A DNA stretch of 64,000 nucleotides from RGZA01 sp041917755 (lineage in GTDB: Bacteria; Pseudomonadota; Alphaproteobacteria; UBA9219; RGZA01). Below, piece by piece: positions 17,119-25,534 of the stretch. The notes beneath the pieces were generated by a model. It had not been told where the DNA came from. It ran no database searches and saw only the letters and a program-made list of their open reading frames with translations. How positions within the stretch are numbered: the first letter of the stretch is position 1; every line of letters begins with the position of its first letter. The stretch is from contig JAYRWY010000010.1 in assembly GCA_041917755.1 (NCBI GenBank), positions 47,345 to 111,344 of the forward strand, written 5' to 3'. A program made the translations under genes and the position numbers.

Positions 17119-18215
17119 GTGTTCATTCAAATTTTCAGGAATTTTATATGTCATTAGGTCTTGCTCGGTTAGGTTCTAGGTTACCAGCTATTTTGGGGTT
17201 TTTTGCAGTTACCAAGGCCGAAGTAAGCTTCGCCACCAAAATTCCAACCACGGGTGAATTTTTTCGCGTGGATTTGAACAAGGCTTCACCGGAATTTATC
17301 GAGGGCTTAATCAAAGCCGAGAAAGTTATTAAAATTACCGGCCCAGAGGATTTAGCAGTTCGCGCCGGTTCAAAAAATCCAAACCAATTTATTCTGGCGC
17401 AGCTTGATCCGGATGATCCGAACAAGGCCTTATTTTCGGTACAAATTATTTTGGGTCATGGGTTGGTTACCAACCTTGATGAGATTTTGAACGGTACGTA
17501 TAAGGCGGATGGACCAATTGATTCCGCGTCGTTTTATACGGTTTCAACATGGGACAGCCCCAAGGCGCGCGGCAAAGGCGGGCAATTCATTATTGAAGCG
17601 GCCAAATTGATTATGAAGGTTATGCCGAATGTGAAGCATTTGGGCACGCATTCACCGCTATCGGGTGAAGATGCCAATGCAGATGGAACGCAGTTTAAAG
17701 GCTTTGCGGATTGGGTTAAACGCATGCCAGAGGATATGCTTCCAGCGGTTGATGCATTAATCAATAAACAATCATATCCGTTTACATTCAGTGAGTTACA
17801 AGCGCGTCTTAAAGCTGCAACCAGTGCCGCAGACATAGCCGGTGATGTGGCGGTTGAGAATGCCTTGCGTCAGCTGGCGGCCATGTATGTGACCAGCCAG
17901 AAAACGGATGCCAAAGGCCGCTTGGTTGCTTTAGACCAGGTGACGGGTTTCCATCTGCGTAATGGTGCGATGATTTGGGATATTAATCCATTCGCGCATT
18001 GCAATTCGGCCGGAGCGGATAAGTCATTCAGGGAATCCTTTGGCTTTAAGGTCAGCTACCGTTATCCGCGCACTGAAGGCAAATTGCTTTCCAATGCACG
18101 TGCATATACCGAAGGACGATTGGCTCGCTCAGCTGCAATTGACAGCTTGCTAAGCCCGCAGGGCCATAATACGCCGCGCGCCATGAAACATGAAAACCCG
18201 GCACTTAGACGCTAA
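17115..18215 (+). CDS. Malonyl-CoA decarboxylase-like protein
   Basis: 366 aa. The C-terminal two thirds match the GNAT-like catalytic domain of malonyl-CoA decarboxylase: ASFYTVSTWDS (~138-148), GTHSPLSG with a candidate catalytic Ser180, GFHLRNGA with candidate catalytic His280, and ARAYTEGRLARSAAI near 325. True MCDs are about 450-490 aa and have a helical N-terminal domain; here that region is short. The start overlaps the MBL gene by ATGA; an internal ATG at 17148 is also possible. The function could be acyl-CoA decarboxylation or a related acyl-CoA reaction. Confident on family, less so on substrate. Confidence 0.75.
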   Translation: MSVHSNFQEFYMSLGLARLGSRLPAILGFFAVTKAEVSFATKIPTTGEFFRVDLNKASPEFIEGLIKAEKVIKITGPEDLAVRAGSKNPNQFILAQLDPDDPNKALFSVQIILGHGLVTNLDEILNGTYKADGPIDSASFYTVSTWDSPKARGKGGQFIIEAAKLIMKVMPNVKHLGTHSPLSGEDANADGTQFKGFADWVKRMPEDMLPAVDALINKQSYPFTFSELQARLKAATSAADIAGDVAVENALRQLAAMYVTSQKTDAKGRLVALDQVTGFHLRNGAMIWDINPFAHCNSAGADKSFRESFGFKVSYRYPRTEGKLLSNARAYTEGRLARSAAIDSLLSPQGHNTPRAMKHENPALRR

Positions 18216-18376
18216 ATCCGGCTTTAGTATCCTCTTCATTTAACATAATACATATTATACGACTGAGATATGTGGGATAAGGGATAAAGCCTGCTCCTTC
18301 CAAGGCCAAATTGCGTGCCCCTTCTTGCCCAGAATCGTGATTTCTTTGAATGGTTTTCATCATTCAAGATACCGAC

Positions 18377-19294
18377 ATGAGCACCTATAAGACCAAACCC
18401 CGCTACGATATTGAGAAGATTTCCAACGTGAAAACGCTGCCGGATCCTGAGCGGCCTTTTACATTTGCCGAGCTCACTATTGACGGCAAAACGCTGCGGT
18501 ACTGTATGTCGACGCCGCATAGCCGCTGGCGCGTGAATACCCTCTTCCTTAAGGAACCCACCACCATTGAATGGCTGCATAGCTTTGCGGCCAATGATGT
18601 GTTTGTCGATATTGGCGCGAATGTTGGTATCTATACATTATATGCAGGGATGATTGCGGGCGTGCGGGTTTATGCGTTTGAGCCGGAATCCCAAAACTAT
18701 GCGGAAATGTGCCGCAGTATCTTACTCAATTCCGCGCACCACAAAATAAGCGCATATTGTGCTGCGGTCAGCGATAAGCCGCTGGAGATTTCCAGTTTGA
18801 TATTAAGTGACCCGATGAAAACCGGTTCCTCATTCAATGATTTTTCAGTGCCCAGCCATGATTATTCGGCGGCTGCGCGCTTTACACAGGGCTGCATTGC
18901 CGTATCGCTTGACCATTTGATTGAAACCAAGGCCGTTCCCATGCCCAAACACGTCAAAATCGACGTAGATGGCCATGAAACCAAGGTGGTGGCCGGAATG
19001 AAGAACACCCTGCAAAGCCCTGAATTACGGACGGTTTTGTTGGAATGCGACCCCAAATCACCCAGTTGCTATGACATTGTGAAGCGTTTGTTGGCGGCGG
19101 GCTGGGTTTACAATGTAGATCAAGCCCGCCTCTCCCGCCATGGCATACAAAGTGCAGATGAAGTAGTGCAGGCGATAGAGCAGGCGAAGTTTGCGGGTAA
19201 TATTATTTTTGCGCGTGATAAGCGTGATGTGGAATTTGGAACCAAAACACTAGAGCGATTTAGCGCAGCCGAGTTGGAGATCATGAAGGTTTAA
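18377..19294 (+). CDS. FkbM-family methyltransferase
   Basis: 305 aa from the ATG at 18377 (an ATG at 18350 in frame adds 9 residues; neither has a good ribosome site). SAM-binding motif I is VDIGANVGIYTLYA, followed by VYAFEPESQNY. The later HVKIDVDGHETKVVAGM block is diagnostic of FkbM proteins, which O-methylate sugars, lipids or polyketides. It ends 2 nt before a 2OG-Fe oxygenase gene, suggesting a two-step modification of one substrate. Substrate not recognisable. Confidence 0.85.
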   Translation: MSTYKTKPRYDIEKISNVKTLPDPERPFTFAELTIDGKTLRYCMSTPHSRWRVNTLFLKEPTTIEWLHSFAANDVFVDIGANVGIYTLYAGMIAGVRVYAFEPESQNYAEMCRSILLNSAHHKISAYCAAVSDKPLEISSLILSDPMKTGSSFNDFSVPSHDYSAAARFTQGCIAVSLDHLIETKAVPMPKHVKIDVDGHETKVVAGMKNTLQSPELRTVLLECDPKSPSCYDIVKRLLAAGWVYNVDQARLSRHGIQSADEVVQAIEQAKFAGNIIFARDKRDVEFGTKTLERFSAAELEIMKV

Positions 19295-19296
19295 GC

Positions 19297-20034
19297 ATGA
19301 ATTTTGATGCATTAAATCGCGCATTACAGGATACGCTCACGCGGCTCAATCGTGCGCCGGTAAAGCGCGAGCCGTTTTCATATATGATTTTCAATGAATT
19401 TTTTACGCCGGAAATTTATGACTACATTTACGCCCACATGCCAACCGCGCAGCAATTTGACGATAGCAAAGCCATTGGCCAAGCCGTGGATGAATACGCC
19501 AAATCAGGCGAATTGGCGCGGCGTGAATTTCCATTACAGCCTCGATTTATCGAGCGTTTGAATGGCGAACAACGTGCGATTTGGGGCGCTTTGGGTAATT
19601 TTTTTTCGCATGAATTGTTTATGTCGGTTCTGCTTAAACTGCTGGTAGACCCTTCTACGCTTGAAAAACTACAGGTTGAAAAATGGAAGCTTGGCCCAAG
19701 TGCCAATCTGGTTGAAAGCACCAAGGGCTATTTTTTAGGCCCGCATACGGATAGCCCGCGAAAAATCCTCACTGGCATATTGTATTTTGCCGCCGATGAT
19801 ACCCAGCCCGATTTAGGCACAGCGGTGTATGCGGCGGATGACCCGAACCGTGTTTCAACCGATGGCGTGCATTTGCCGTTTGATGGGTTCCATCAGGTGG
19901 ATTATTCCCCCTACCTTCCCAACCGCTTCTTTGCATTTGCCAGAAGCGATAAAAGTTTTCATGGTTTTCAACGCCTGAACATCCGCAATGGACGGCGGAT
20001 TATTCTGGATTACAAATTGTTCTGCGAAAGCTAG
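19297..20034 (+). CDS. 2-oxoglutarate/Fe(II)-dependent oxygenase-like protein
   Basis: 245-aa protein of the 2OG-Fe(II) dioxygenase fold. The iron triad is readable as His150-x-Asp152 (GPHTDSP) and His222 (SFHGF), with a 2OG-binding Arg at 233/234 (NGRRIILDY). The N-terminal ~100 residues are helical and lack a known domain. Related proteins often accompany glycan or surface-modification genes. AAGG lies 7 nt before the ATG. Co-transcribed with the FkbM gene. Confidence 0.8.
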   Translation: MNFDALNRALQDTLTRLNRAPVKREPFSYMIFNEFFTPEIYDYIYAHMPTAQQFDDSKAIGQAVDEYAKSGELARREFPLQPRFIERLNGEQRAIWGALGNFFSHELFMSVLLKLLVDPSTLEKLQVEKWKLGPSANLVESTKGYFLGPHTDSPRKILTGILYFAADDTQPDLGTAVYAADDPNRVSTDGVHLPFDGFHQVDYSPYLPNRFFAFARSDKSFHGFQRLNIRNGRRIILDYKLFCES

Positions 20035-21440
20035 GCCGGAAATTGGCGTTCGGCAAAGGCCGGAACGCTGACAATCAAGCCGCCTAAATCACCGGATGTG
20101 AGGAATAGCACCACATCATCTGGCTTTAGTTCACTGCTGATGCGCTGCAATGCCTCATCTGGCGCGGTGATGGCGACGGCATTGCAATTGGCAGCTTTCA
20201 GGCGGTTCATGATGTCATCATGGCTGGCCTGATTATGCGTGCCAGCACCTTGGGATGCCGGATGATAGACATAGGTGCGGCTGGCACCCATAAACACATC
20301 ATCATACCAATGCAACGTATCGCGGCTTCGCCAGCTAAAGGTGTGTGGTTCAAAAATCACCACCAGATTGCGTTTAGGAAAGCCGCGTTTGACGGCCGCG
20401 ATGGCAGAACGCGCTTTATCATAGGATGACCCGAACCCTTCATACATCGGGATGGATGTTTTTTCCGATTTTTTATCAAGGCGACGAAGCACACCCTTGA
20501 AGGATGCAATCGCGGTTGAAAATTGTTCGGGCGTAGTTTGGTTGTTCGCAAAGCAAAAGGCAGCGCAGCCGAGAATGTTTTCAATACTGTGTTCGCCAAG
20601 CTGCGTGGTGCTTACGCGGCATAAGGTTATACCAGCATGCACAATATCAAAACTGGTTTTGTCATCATCACCATAATTGATATTACCAGCGTGATAATCC
20701 CCTGCCCCAACGCCGTAAGTAATAATGGGGCGATTGAGCGCGCCAAGGAATTGTTTGCTTAAGGGGCCGCTGATGGCGGCAATGAGCGGCGTTTGCGCAG
20801 GTAATAACGCCACCAATTGATGAAAGGATGCGAGGTAATTTTCAACGGTTGGGAAAATATTCACATGGTCATGCGCTAACGGCGTGAGCAAAATATGTTT
20901 TGGCTTTAAATGCAAAAATTTGGAACGGTTATCGGTATTGGAAGACGGGTATTCATCACCTTCGAATACAAACAAATTACCCTTACCGATTTGGGCGCTG
21001 GTGGGCGGCGTGAGTGGAACCGCGCCAACAAAGAATGATGGATCTCTGCCCGCGCTTTGTAAAATATGTGCAAGCAATGCAGAACAAGATGACTTCCCGT
21101 AGCTGCCTGCCACCACCACGGAATCTTTATTCTGTGATAACTCGCCCAATACTTCGGGGAAGGATACGATGCGTTTACCAGATGCGATGGCAGCGGCGAC
21201 TTCGGCATTTGTTTCGGCAACCAGTTTGGCGTTTTTGCCAATGACAATTAAATCGACATCAGCTGGTATATTGCTGGCTGCATAGGGCGTGGAGCAACGC
21301 AGCCCTTCCCGTTCCAAGAACAGGGAAATGGGTGGATAGACAGCTTCATCCGAGCCGGAGACAACCCAGCCTGCATCACGTAACAATTTTGCCGTAGCTG
21401 ACATGCCGACGCCCGCCAGACCAATAAAATGTGCCTTCAT
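20031..21440 (-). CDS. mpl: Mpl-type UDP-MurNAc-tripeptide ligase
   Basis: 469-aa Mur ligase. Mpl reattaches recovered L-Ala-gamma-D-Glu-meso-DAP to UDP-MurNAc in peptidoglycan recycling. N-terminal Rossmann motif GLAGVGMSA; ATP loop AGSYGKSSCS at residues 111-120; the Mpl-specific FEGDEYPSSNTDNRSKFLH block near 175-193; FEPHTFSWRS in the C-terminal domain. The usual AGTHGKTT loop is altered to AGSYGKSS. MurC is the alternative, but the EGDEY block favours Mpl. Convergent with the 2OG gene (4-nt overlap of stops) and divergent from mazG. Confidence 0.88.
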   Translation of the reverse strand: MKAHFIGLAGVGMSATAKLLRDAGWVVSGSDEAVYPPISLFLEREGLRCSTPYAASNIPADVDLIVIGKNAKLVAETNAEVAAAIASGKRIVSFPEVLGELSQNKDSVVVAGSYGKSSCSALLAHILQSAGRDPSFFVGAVPLTPPTSAQIGKGNLFVFEGDEYPSSNTDNRSKFLHLKPKHILLTPLAHDHVNIFPTVENYLASFHQLVALLPAQTPLIAAISGPLSKQFLGALNRPIITYGVGAGDYHAGNINYGDDDKTSFDIVHAGITLCRVSTTQLGEHSIENILGCAAFCFANNQTTPEQFSTAIASFKGVLRRLDKKSEKTSIPMYEGFGSSYDKARSAIAAVKRGFPKRNLVVIFEPHTFSWRSRDTLHWYDDVFMGASRTYVYHPASQGAGTHNQASHDDIMNRLKAANCNAVAITAPDEALQRISSELKPDDVVLFLTSGDLGGLIVSVPAFAERQFPA

Positions 21441-21495
21441 TTCTTATCAATTCTGCTTTAGTTTGAATGACTGCTTCGATTATAGGGAAGATTCC

Positions 21496-22350
21496 ATGAA
21501 TAGAAACGACCAAAAAGGCCCCCTGAAAGGTACAGAAAAGCTGCTGGCGGTAATGGCACGCCTGCGTGATACCGAGAAGGGTTGCCCATGGGACGCAGCA
21601 CAGGATTTTGCGACCATTACCAAATACACCCTTGAAGAAGTATATGAGGTGGTGGAAGCCATTGAACGTCAGGATATGGTTGGATTAAAGGAAGAGTTGG
21701 GCGATTTGTTATTCCAAATCGTGTTTTATGCCCAAATCGGTACTGATAAAAAATTATTTACCTTTGATGAAATTGCGCAGGCTGCCGCCGATAAAATGAT
21801 TGAGCGCCATCCGCATGTGTTTGAAGACAAGAAGCTGGATGATCATGCCGCCCTCATGAAAATGTGGGAAGGCGATAAACAAGCCAAGCGCGATGCCAAA
21901 ACTGCCGCAGCAGGTAAAATCCCCAGCGCATTGGATGATGTGGCCAGCACCCTTCCCGCTGTCACACGGGCCGTGAAATTACAAAGCCGCGCGGCACGTG
22001 TGGGATTTGAATGGACGAATATCAAGGATATTATTGCCAAGCTGGATGAGGAAGTTGCTGAACTCAAGGAAGTGATTGCCGAACAGCAAACCAAAACTGA
22101 GCCGCTCGATCTGGATTTGGTTGACCGCCTGACCGAGGAATTGGGTGATGTGATGTTTGTATTGGCCAATATTGGCCGCAAGCTGCGCGTTGACCCTGAA
22201 TACGCATTGCGTACCACCAACCGCAAGTTTGAAAAGCGCTTTCAAAGCATTGAGGGCACACTCGCCGCGCAAGGAAAGAAGCCGCAGGATATGAGCCTTG
22301 ATGAGCTGGTGGGGATGTGGAACACGGTTCGCAAAGCAGGCGTGAAATAA
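21496..22350 (+). CDS. mazG: Nucleoside triphosphate pyrophosphohydrolase MazG
   Basis: 284 aa from ATG 21496, chosen for the GGGAAG six nt upstream; an open frame reaches back to 21403 inside mpl. Two MazG domains in tandem: the first has GCPWDAAQDFATITKYTLEE, then ELGDLLFQIVFYAQI; the second has RVGFEWTNIKDIIAKLDEE and ELGDVMFVLANIGRK. The EExxE plus ExxD metal-binding helices are in both. Hydrolyses NTPs to NMPs, cleaning non-canonical nucleotides and, in E. coli, modulating ppGpp. Confidence 0.95.
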   Translation: MNRNDQKGPLKGTEKLLAVMARLRDTEKGCPWDAAQDFATITKYTLEEVYEVVEAIERQDMVGLKEELGDLLFQIVFYAQIGTDKKLFTFDEIAQAAADKMIERHPHVFEDKKLDDHAALMKMWEGDKQAKRDAKTAAAGKIPSALDDVASTLPAVTRAVKLQSRAARVGFEWTNIKDIIAKLDEEVAELKEVIAEQQTKTEPLDLDLVDRLTEELGDVMFVLANIGRKLRVDPEYALRTTNRKFEKRFQSIEGTLAAQGKKPQDMSLDELVGMWNTVRKAGVK

Positions 22351-22357
22351 GCCGCGA

Positions 22358-23182
22358 TTAATTAAAGCCCTTCATAATCATAGCGCGGATATCATTCAGC
22401 ATGGCCTGATTGGGCGCGATGATAATACCGCCTGTGGTATCGCCTGCTACATAAGGGCTGCCGTCATGCTTGCAGAACTGATAGCCAAGGGTTGATAGCA
22501 TGGATAGCCCTGGCAAATGATCCCACGGCATGCATTTGCCGAACACCGCAAATTGTGCTTCGCCGCGCAAAATTGCCGAATAATCATGACCTGCGCAAAT
22601 GGATGAGGTGATTTTTGTGAAATGGTTTTCCTGTGATTTTACAAAATCACGATGTTCTTTGGAGAGCAGTTTGTTTCCCAAAATACCTGATAGTTGTTTC
22701 AGACTGGTTTGCGTTGGCGGGGTTAGTTTTTGCGGCGCGCCACCTTTGGTAATCCGCACTGCGCCAGTTGTTTTGCTGGCCATGATTAAATCATCATCGA
22801 CGGGGGCATAAATCCATCCCGCCAATAATTCCTTGCCTTGTACCAGAGCCAACATCACGTCGAATTCGGGCTGGCCGGATGCAAAGCCCATGGTGCCATC
22901 AATGGGGTCGATGACCCAGACGGGCTGGTTTTGGGCGAATAAATCCATCTTGGTGGGGTCGGCTTCCACGCCCTCCTCCCCCACCACCACTGTGCCGGGG
23001 TAAAGTGCGATGAGCTTAGCCGAGAGAGCTTTTTCAGCCGCCTGATCAGCGACCGTGACCAAATCCTGCGGGCCGGTTTTTTCGGAAATATCGCCCGCCG
23101 CAAGGTTGCGCCAGCGCGGGAGAATTTCGGTTGCTGCCACTTCACGAATGGCAGTCGCAACTTTGTTTAAATCTACGTTCAT
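22358..23182 (-). CDS. IMPase-superfamily phosphatase
   Basis: 274 aa from ATG 23182, which gives a 4-nt ATGA overlap with the hflX stop. Motifs: GEEGVE near residue 67, WVIDPIDGTMGFASG near residues 88-102, and PWDHLPG near residue 208. This subgroup includes inositol, histidinol-phosphate and PAP (CysQ) phosphatases; the substrate cannot be assigned. It is the last gene of the dusB-hflX minus-strand block, and convergent with mazG at an 7-nt gap. Confidence 0.88.
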   Translation of the reverse strand: MNVDLNKVATAIREVAATEILPRWRNLAAGDISEKTGPQDLVTVADQAAEKALSAKLIALYPGTVVVGEEGVEADPTKMDLFAQNQPVWVIDPIDGTMGFASGQPEFDVMLALVQGKELLAGWIYAPVDDDLIMASKTTGAVRITKGGAPQKLTPPTQTSLKQLSGILGNKLLSKEHRDFVKSQENHFTKITSSICAGHDYSAILRGEAQFAVFGKCMPWDHLPGLSMLSTLGYQFCKHDGSPYVAGDTTGGIIIAPNQAMLNDIRAMIMKGFN

Positions 23183-24528
23183 CGCTTTTTTCCAAATTGG
23201 GATTGGTAACGGCCCCAATTCGAGGGGCTGAGTTCAACTTCGAGAATAATGTGTTTGGCACCGTCTTTGCGGCCGGTAATGTTGCCGTTTTCATAAAGCC
23301 AAGCAAGTGGCGCGCCTTCGCTATAGCTTAGTTTTAGCTCATAAGTTTTGTAGCCGAGCTTTAACCGCTCATCAATCATGTGTAGTAATTCATCAATGCC
23401 TTCGCCGCTTAAGGCGGAGATGGCAACGCTGGCGCCCTTTACCATATCGCCTTGGAATGACCACGCACTCATGCTTTCGCGGCCCGAGCGGCGGGATTGT
23501 TCCAAAATGATTTGTTTGTCTTCGGGCGGGATAGCATCGATTTTATTCAAAGCCTCAATCACGCGTGGGTCATCGCTTTTGATGTTCAATGTTTCAAGAA
23601 CATTCTGCACGTCTTCTTTTTGTGCGCGGGTATCTTCATGCGATATATCACGGACATGCAAAATGATATCGGCGTTTTCAACTTCTTCTAATGTAGCGTG
23701 AAATGCTTCAACAAGATGTGTTGGCAAATCAGAAATAAAACCTACGGTGTCGGATAAAATTGCCTGCTTGCCAGATGGCAATGCCAGCTGGCGCATGGTG
23801 GGATCAAGCGTTGCAAATAGCAGGTTTTCGGCCATCACGCCCGCGCCAGTGAGGCGATTAAACAGTGTTGATTTGCCCGCATTAGTATAGCCAACCAAGG
23901 CAATCACGGGTTGTTCGGCGCGTTCGCGTTGCTTGCGATGTAGGCCGCGCATGCGGCGCACATCATCGAGTTCTTCTTTGATTTTGATGATCCGGTTGCT
24001 GATTAAGCGTCGATCAAGTTCAAGTTGGGATTCACCAGGGCCGCCCAAAAAGCCGAAGCCGCCACGTTGGCGTTCCAAGTGGGTCCATGAACGAACCAGA
24101 CGGGAGCGTTGATAGCTGAGCGCTGCGAGTTCGACCTGTAGCTGGCCTTCCTTGGTGCGGGCGCGTGCGCCAAAAATTTCCAAAATCAAACCGGTACGGT
24201 CGATGACCTTGGCATTCCATTCGCGTTCTAAATTGCGTTGCTGTGGCGGGGTAATGTTGTGATTAACAAATACCAAATCGATTTTGTTTTCTTTGCATAA
24301 TGCGCCGATATCGGCCATTTGCCCCTTCCCCATTAGCGTGGCAGGCGATGGGTTGGTTATATTGATGGTTTTGGTATCCACAACATTGAGCTGGATGGCT
24401 TCGGCAAGCCCCACGGCTTCTTCCAGCAAGGCTTCGCTGGTCCGTTTGGCGGATGTAAAGCGAAACATTGGCTGAACGATAAATGTGCGTGCCGGTTCGA
24501 CGGCGGTTAGATGTTCGCGTTCAATCAT
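23179..24528 (-). CDS. hflX: Ribosome-associated GTPase HflX
   Basis: 449-aa OBG/HflX GTPase that splits stalled or heat-damaged 70S ribosomes. The N-terminal HflX domain contains the glycine-rich GGPGESQLELDRR segment (~residue 160). G-domain: G1 GYTNAGKST, G3 DTVGFISDLP, G4 NKID and the switch region TLDPTMRQ. It lies 26 nt downstream of hfq, the widely conserved hfq-hflX pair. Confidence 0.96.
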   Translation of the reverse strand: MIEREHLTAVEPARTFIVQPMFRFTSAKRTSEALLEEAVGLAEAIQLNVVDTKTINITNPSPATLMGKGQMADIGALCKENKIDLVFVNHNITPPQQRNLEREWNAKVIDRTGLILEIFGARARTKEGQLQVELAALSYQRSRLVRSWTHLERQRGGFGFLGGPGESQLELDRRLISNRIIKIKEELDDVRRMRGLHRKQRERAEQPVIALVGYTNAGKSTLFNRLTGAGVMAENLLFATLDPTMRQLALPSGKQAILSDTVGFISDLPTHLVEAFHATLEEVENADIILHVRDISHEDTRAQKEDVQNVLETLNIKSDDPRVIEALNKIDAIPPEDKQIILEQSRRSGRESMSAWSFQGDMVKGASVAISALSGEGIDELLHMIDERLKLGYKTYELKLSYSEGAPLAWLYENGNITGRKDGAKHIILEVELSPSNWGRYQSQFGKKR

Positions 24529-24554
24529 TTATGTTTTTTTAAAATAGCCATTAT

Positions 24555-24803
24555 TTATTGTGGGTTTTGTTCTGCTTCTTGAGCTTCGAACAAGGATACA
24601 GGACCCGCAGGCATAATCGTAGAAATGGCGTGTTTATAAACCAGCTGGATATGGCTGTCGCGGCGGAGTAGCAGCGAGAAATTGTCAAACCAAGTGATGA
24701 TGCCTTGTAGCTTTACGCCATTTACGAGGAACACAGTAACCGGCACTTTGGCTTTACGTACTGAATTCAGGAATACGTCTTGTACATTTTGCTTTTCTGA
24801 CAT
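24555..24803 (-). CDS. hfq: RNA chaperone Hfq
   Basis: 82-aa Sm-like hexameric RNA-binding protein for sRNA-mRNA pairing. Sm1: NGVKLQGIITWFDNFSLLL; Sm2: YKHAIST, including the Tyr-Lys-His of the proximal RNA face. The N-terminal residues NVQDVFLNSVRKAKVPVTVFL match the family. The C-terminal tail is short and acidic, as in other alphaproteobacteria. Preceded by an AAGAAG ribosome site. Confidence 0.97.
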   Translation of the reverse strand: MSEKQNVQDVFLNSVRKAKVPVTVFLVNGVKLQGIITWFDNFSLLLRRDSHIQLVYKHAISTIMPAGPVSLFEAQEAEQNPQ

Positions 24804-24853
24804 GCTGCTTCTTTTTTATTGTTGTTATTACAGAACGTTATAGGCGGTTGTTA

Positions 24854-25516
24854 TCAGGATAGAAGAAGCTTCAACTCTGTCAAGAGTTCGGAAAGGTCAA
24901 ATACCCATACATTGGGCTGAAAATCAGGGTTTTCGAGGGCATCTTTGCCTATTCCGATGGTGGTGCAGCCCGATTTGGTACCGCAAATGATATCGGTTAC
25001 CGTATCCCCCACAAACCATACGGTTTCATAGTGTTTGAGGTTGTTTTGCTTGAAGATGAGTTCGGCAGGGGCTGGGTCCGGTTTATCCTTTTCGGCATCG
25101 GTTGCCCCGATGATGCTGGAAAAATAATCATTCCAGCGTAGATAGCGCACTTCACGGCGTAATAAGTCACCGTTTTTATTGCTGCATATCATCAGTTTAA
25201 CGCCGTGCTGCGTCAACATATCCAGAAGTTCTTCCGAATTTCTGAGTTTTTTTAAACCCTGCAGATGGTTTTCACGGAAGTGCCCGTAGAAAATATCGCG
25301 TGCGCGATGCCAATCAGGGCCAAAAATTTCAGGGAAGCTGTCGCGCATGCTGCGTTTGGAATTTTCAATCATGCGATCGACATTCCATAGCGGCAGGTTA
25401 AACGCCTTAAGCGCAGCATTCACGCTGTCGGTTAAGGTTTGCCAGTTTTCGATGAGCGTATTATCCCAGTCAAATATTACGGCCTGCGGGAGGCGTTGGA
25501 ATGCTGACTGGGACAT
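24854..25516 (-). CDS. HAD-family hydrolase (phosphoglycolate phosphatase-like)
   Basis: 220-aa HAD superfamily member of subfamily IA. Motif I is IFDWDNTLIE (residues ~14-23; the usual DxD is DWD), motif II MICSNKNG near 112, motif III Lys in DAEKDKPDPAP, motif IV WFVGDTVTDIICG near 170. Gph-like or a nucleotidase; substrate unknown. It lies between ntrX and hfq, where many relatives carry trkA, and starts 18 nt after the ntrX stop, so it is probably in the same transcript. Confidence 0.88.
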   Translation of the reverse strand: MSQSAFQRLPQAVIFDWDNTLIENWQTLTDSVNAALKAFNLPLWNVDRMIENSKRSMRDSFPEIFGPDWHRARDIFYGHFRENHLQGLKKLRNSEELLDMLTQHGVKLMICSNKNGDLLRREVRYLRWNDYFSSIIGATDAEKDKPDPAPAELIFKQNNLKHYETVWFVGDTVTDIICGTKSGCTTIGIGKDALENPDFQPNVWVFDLSELLTELKLLLS

Positions 25517-25534
25517 AAGACGAAGAACGGTTGA

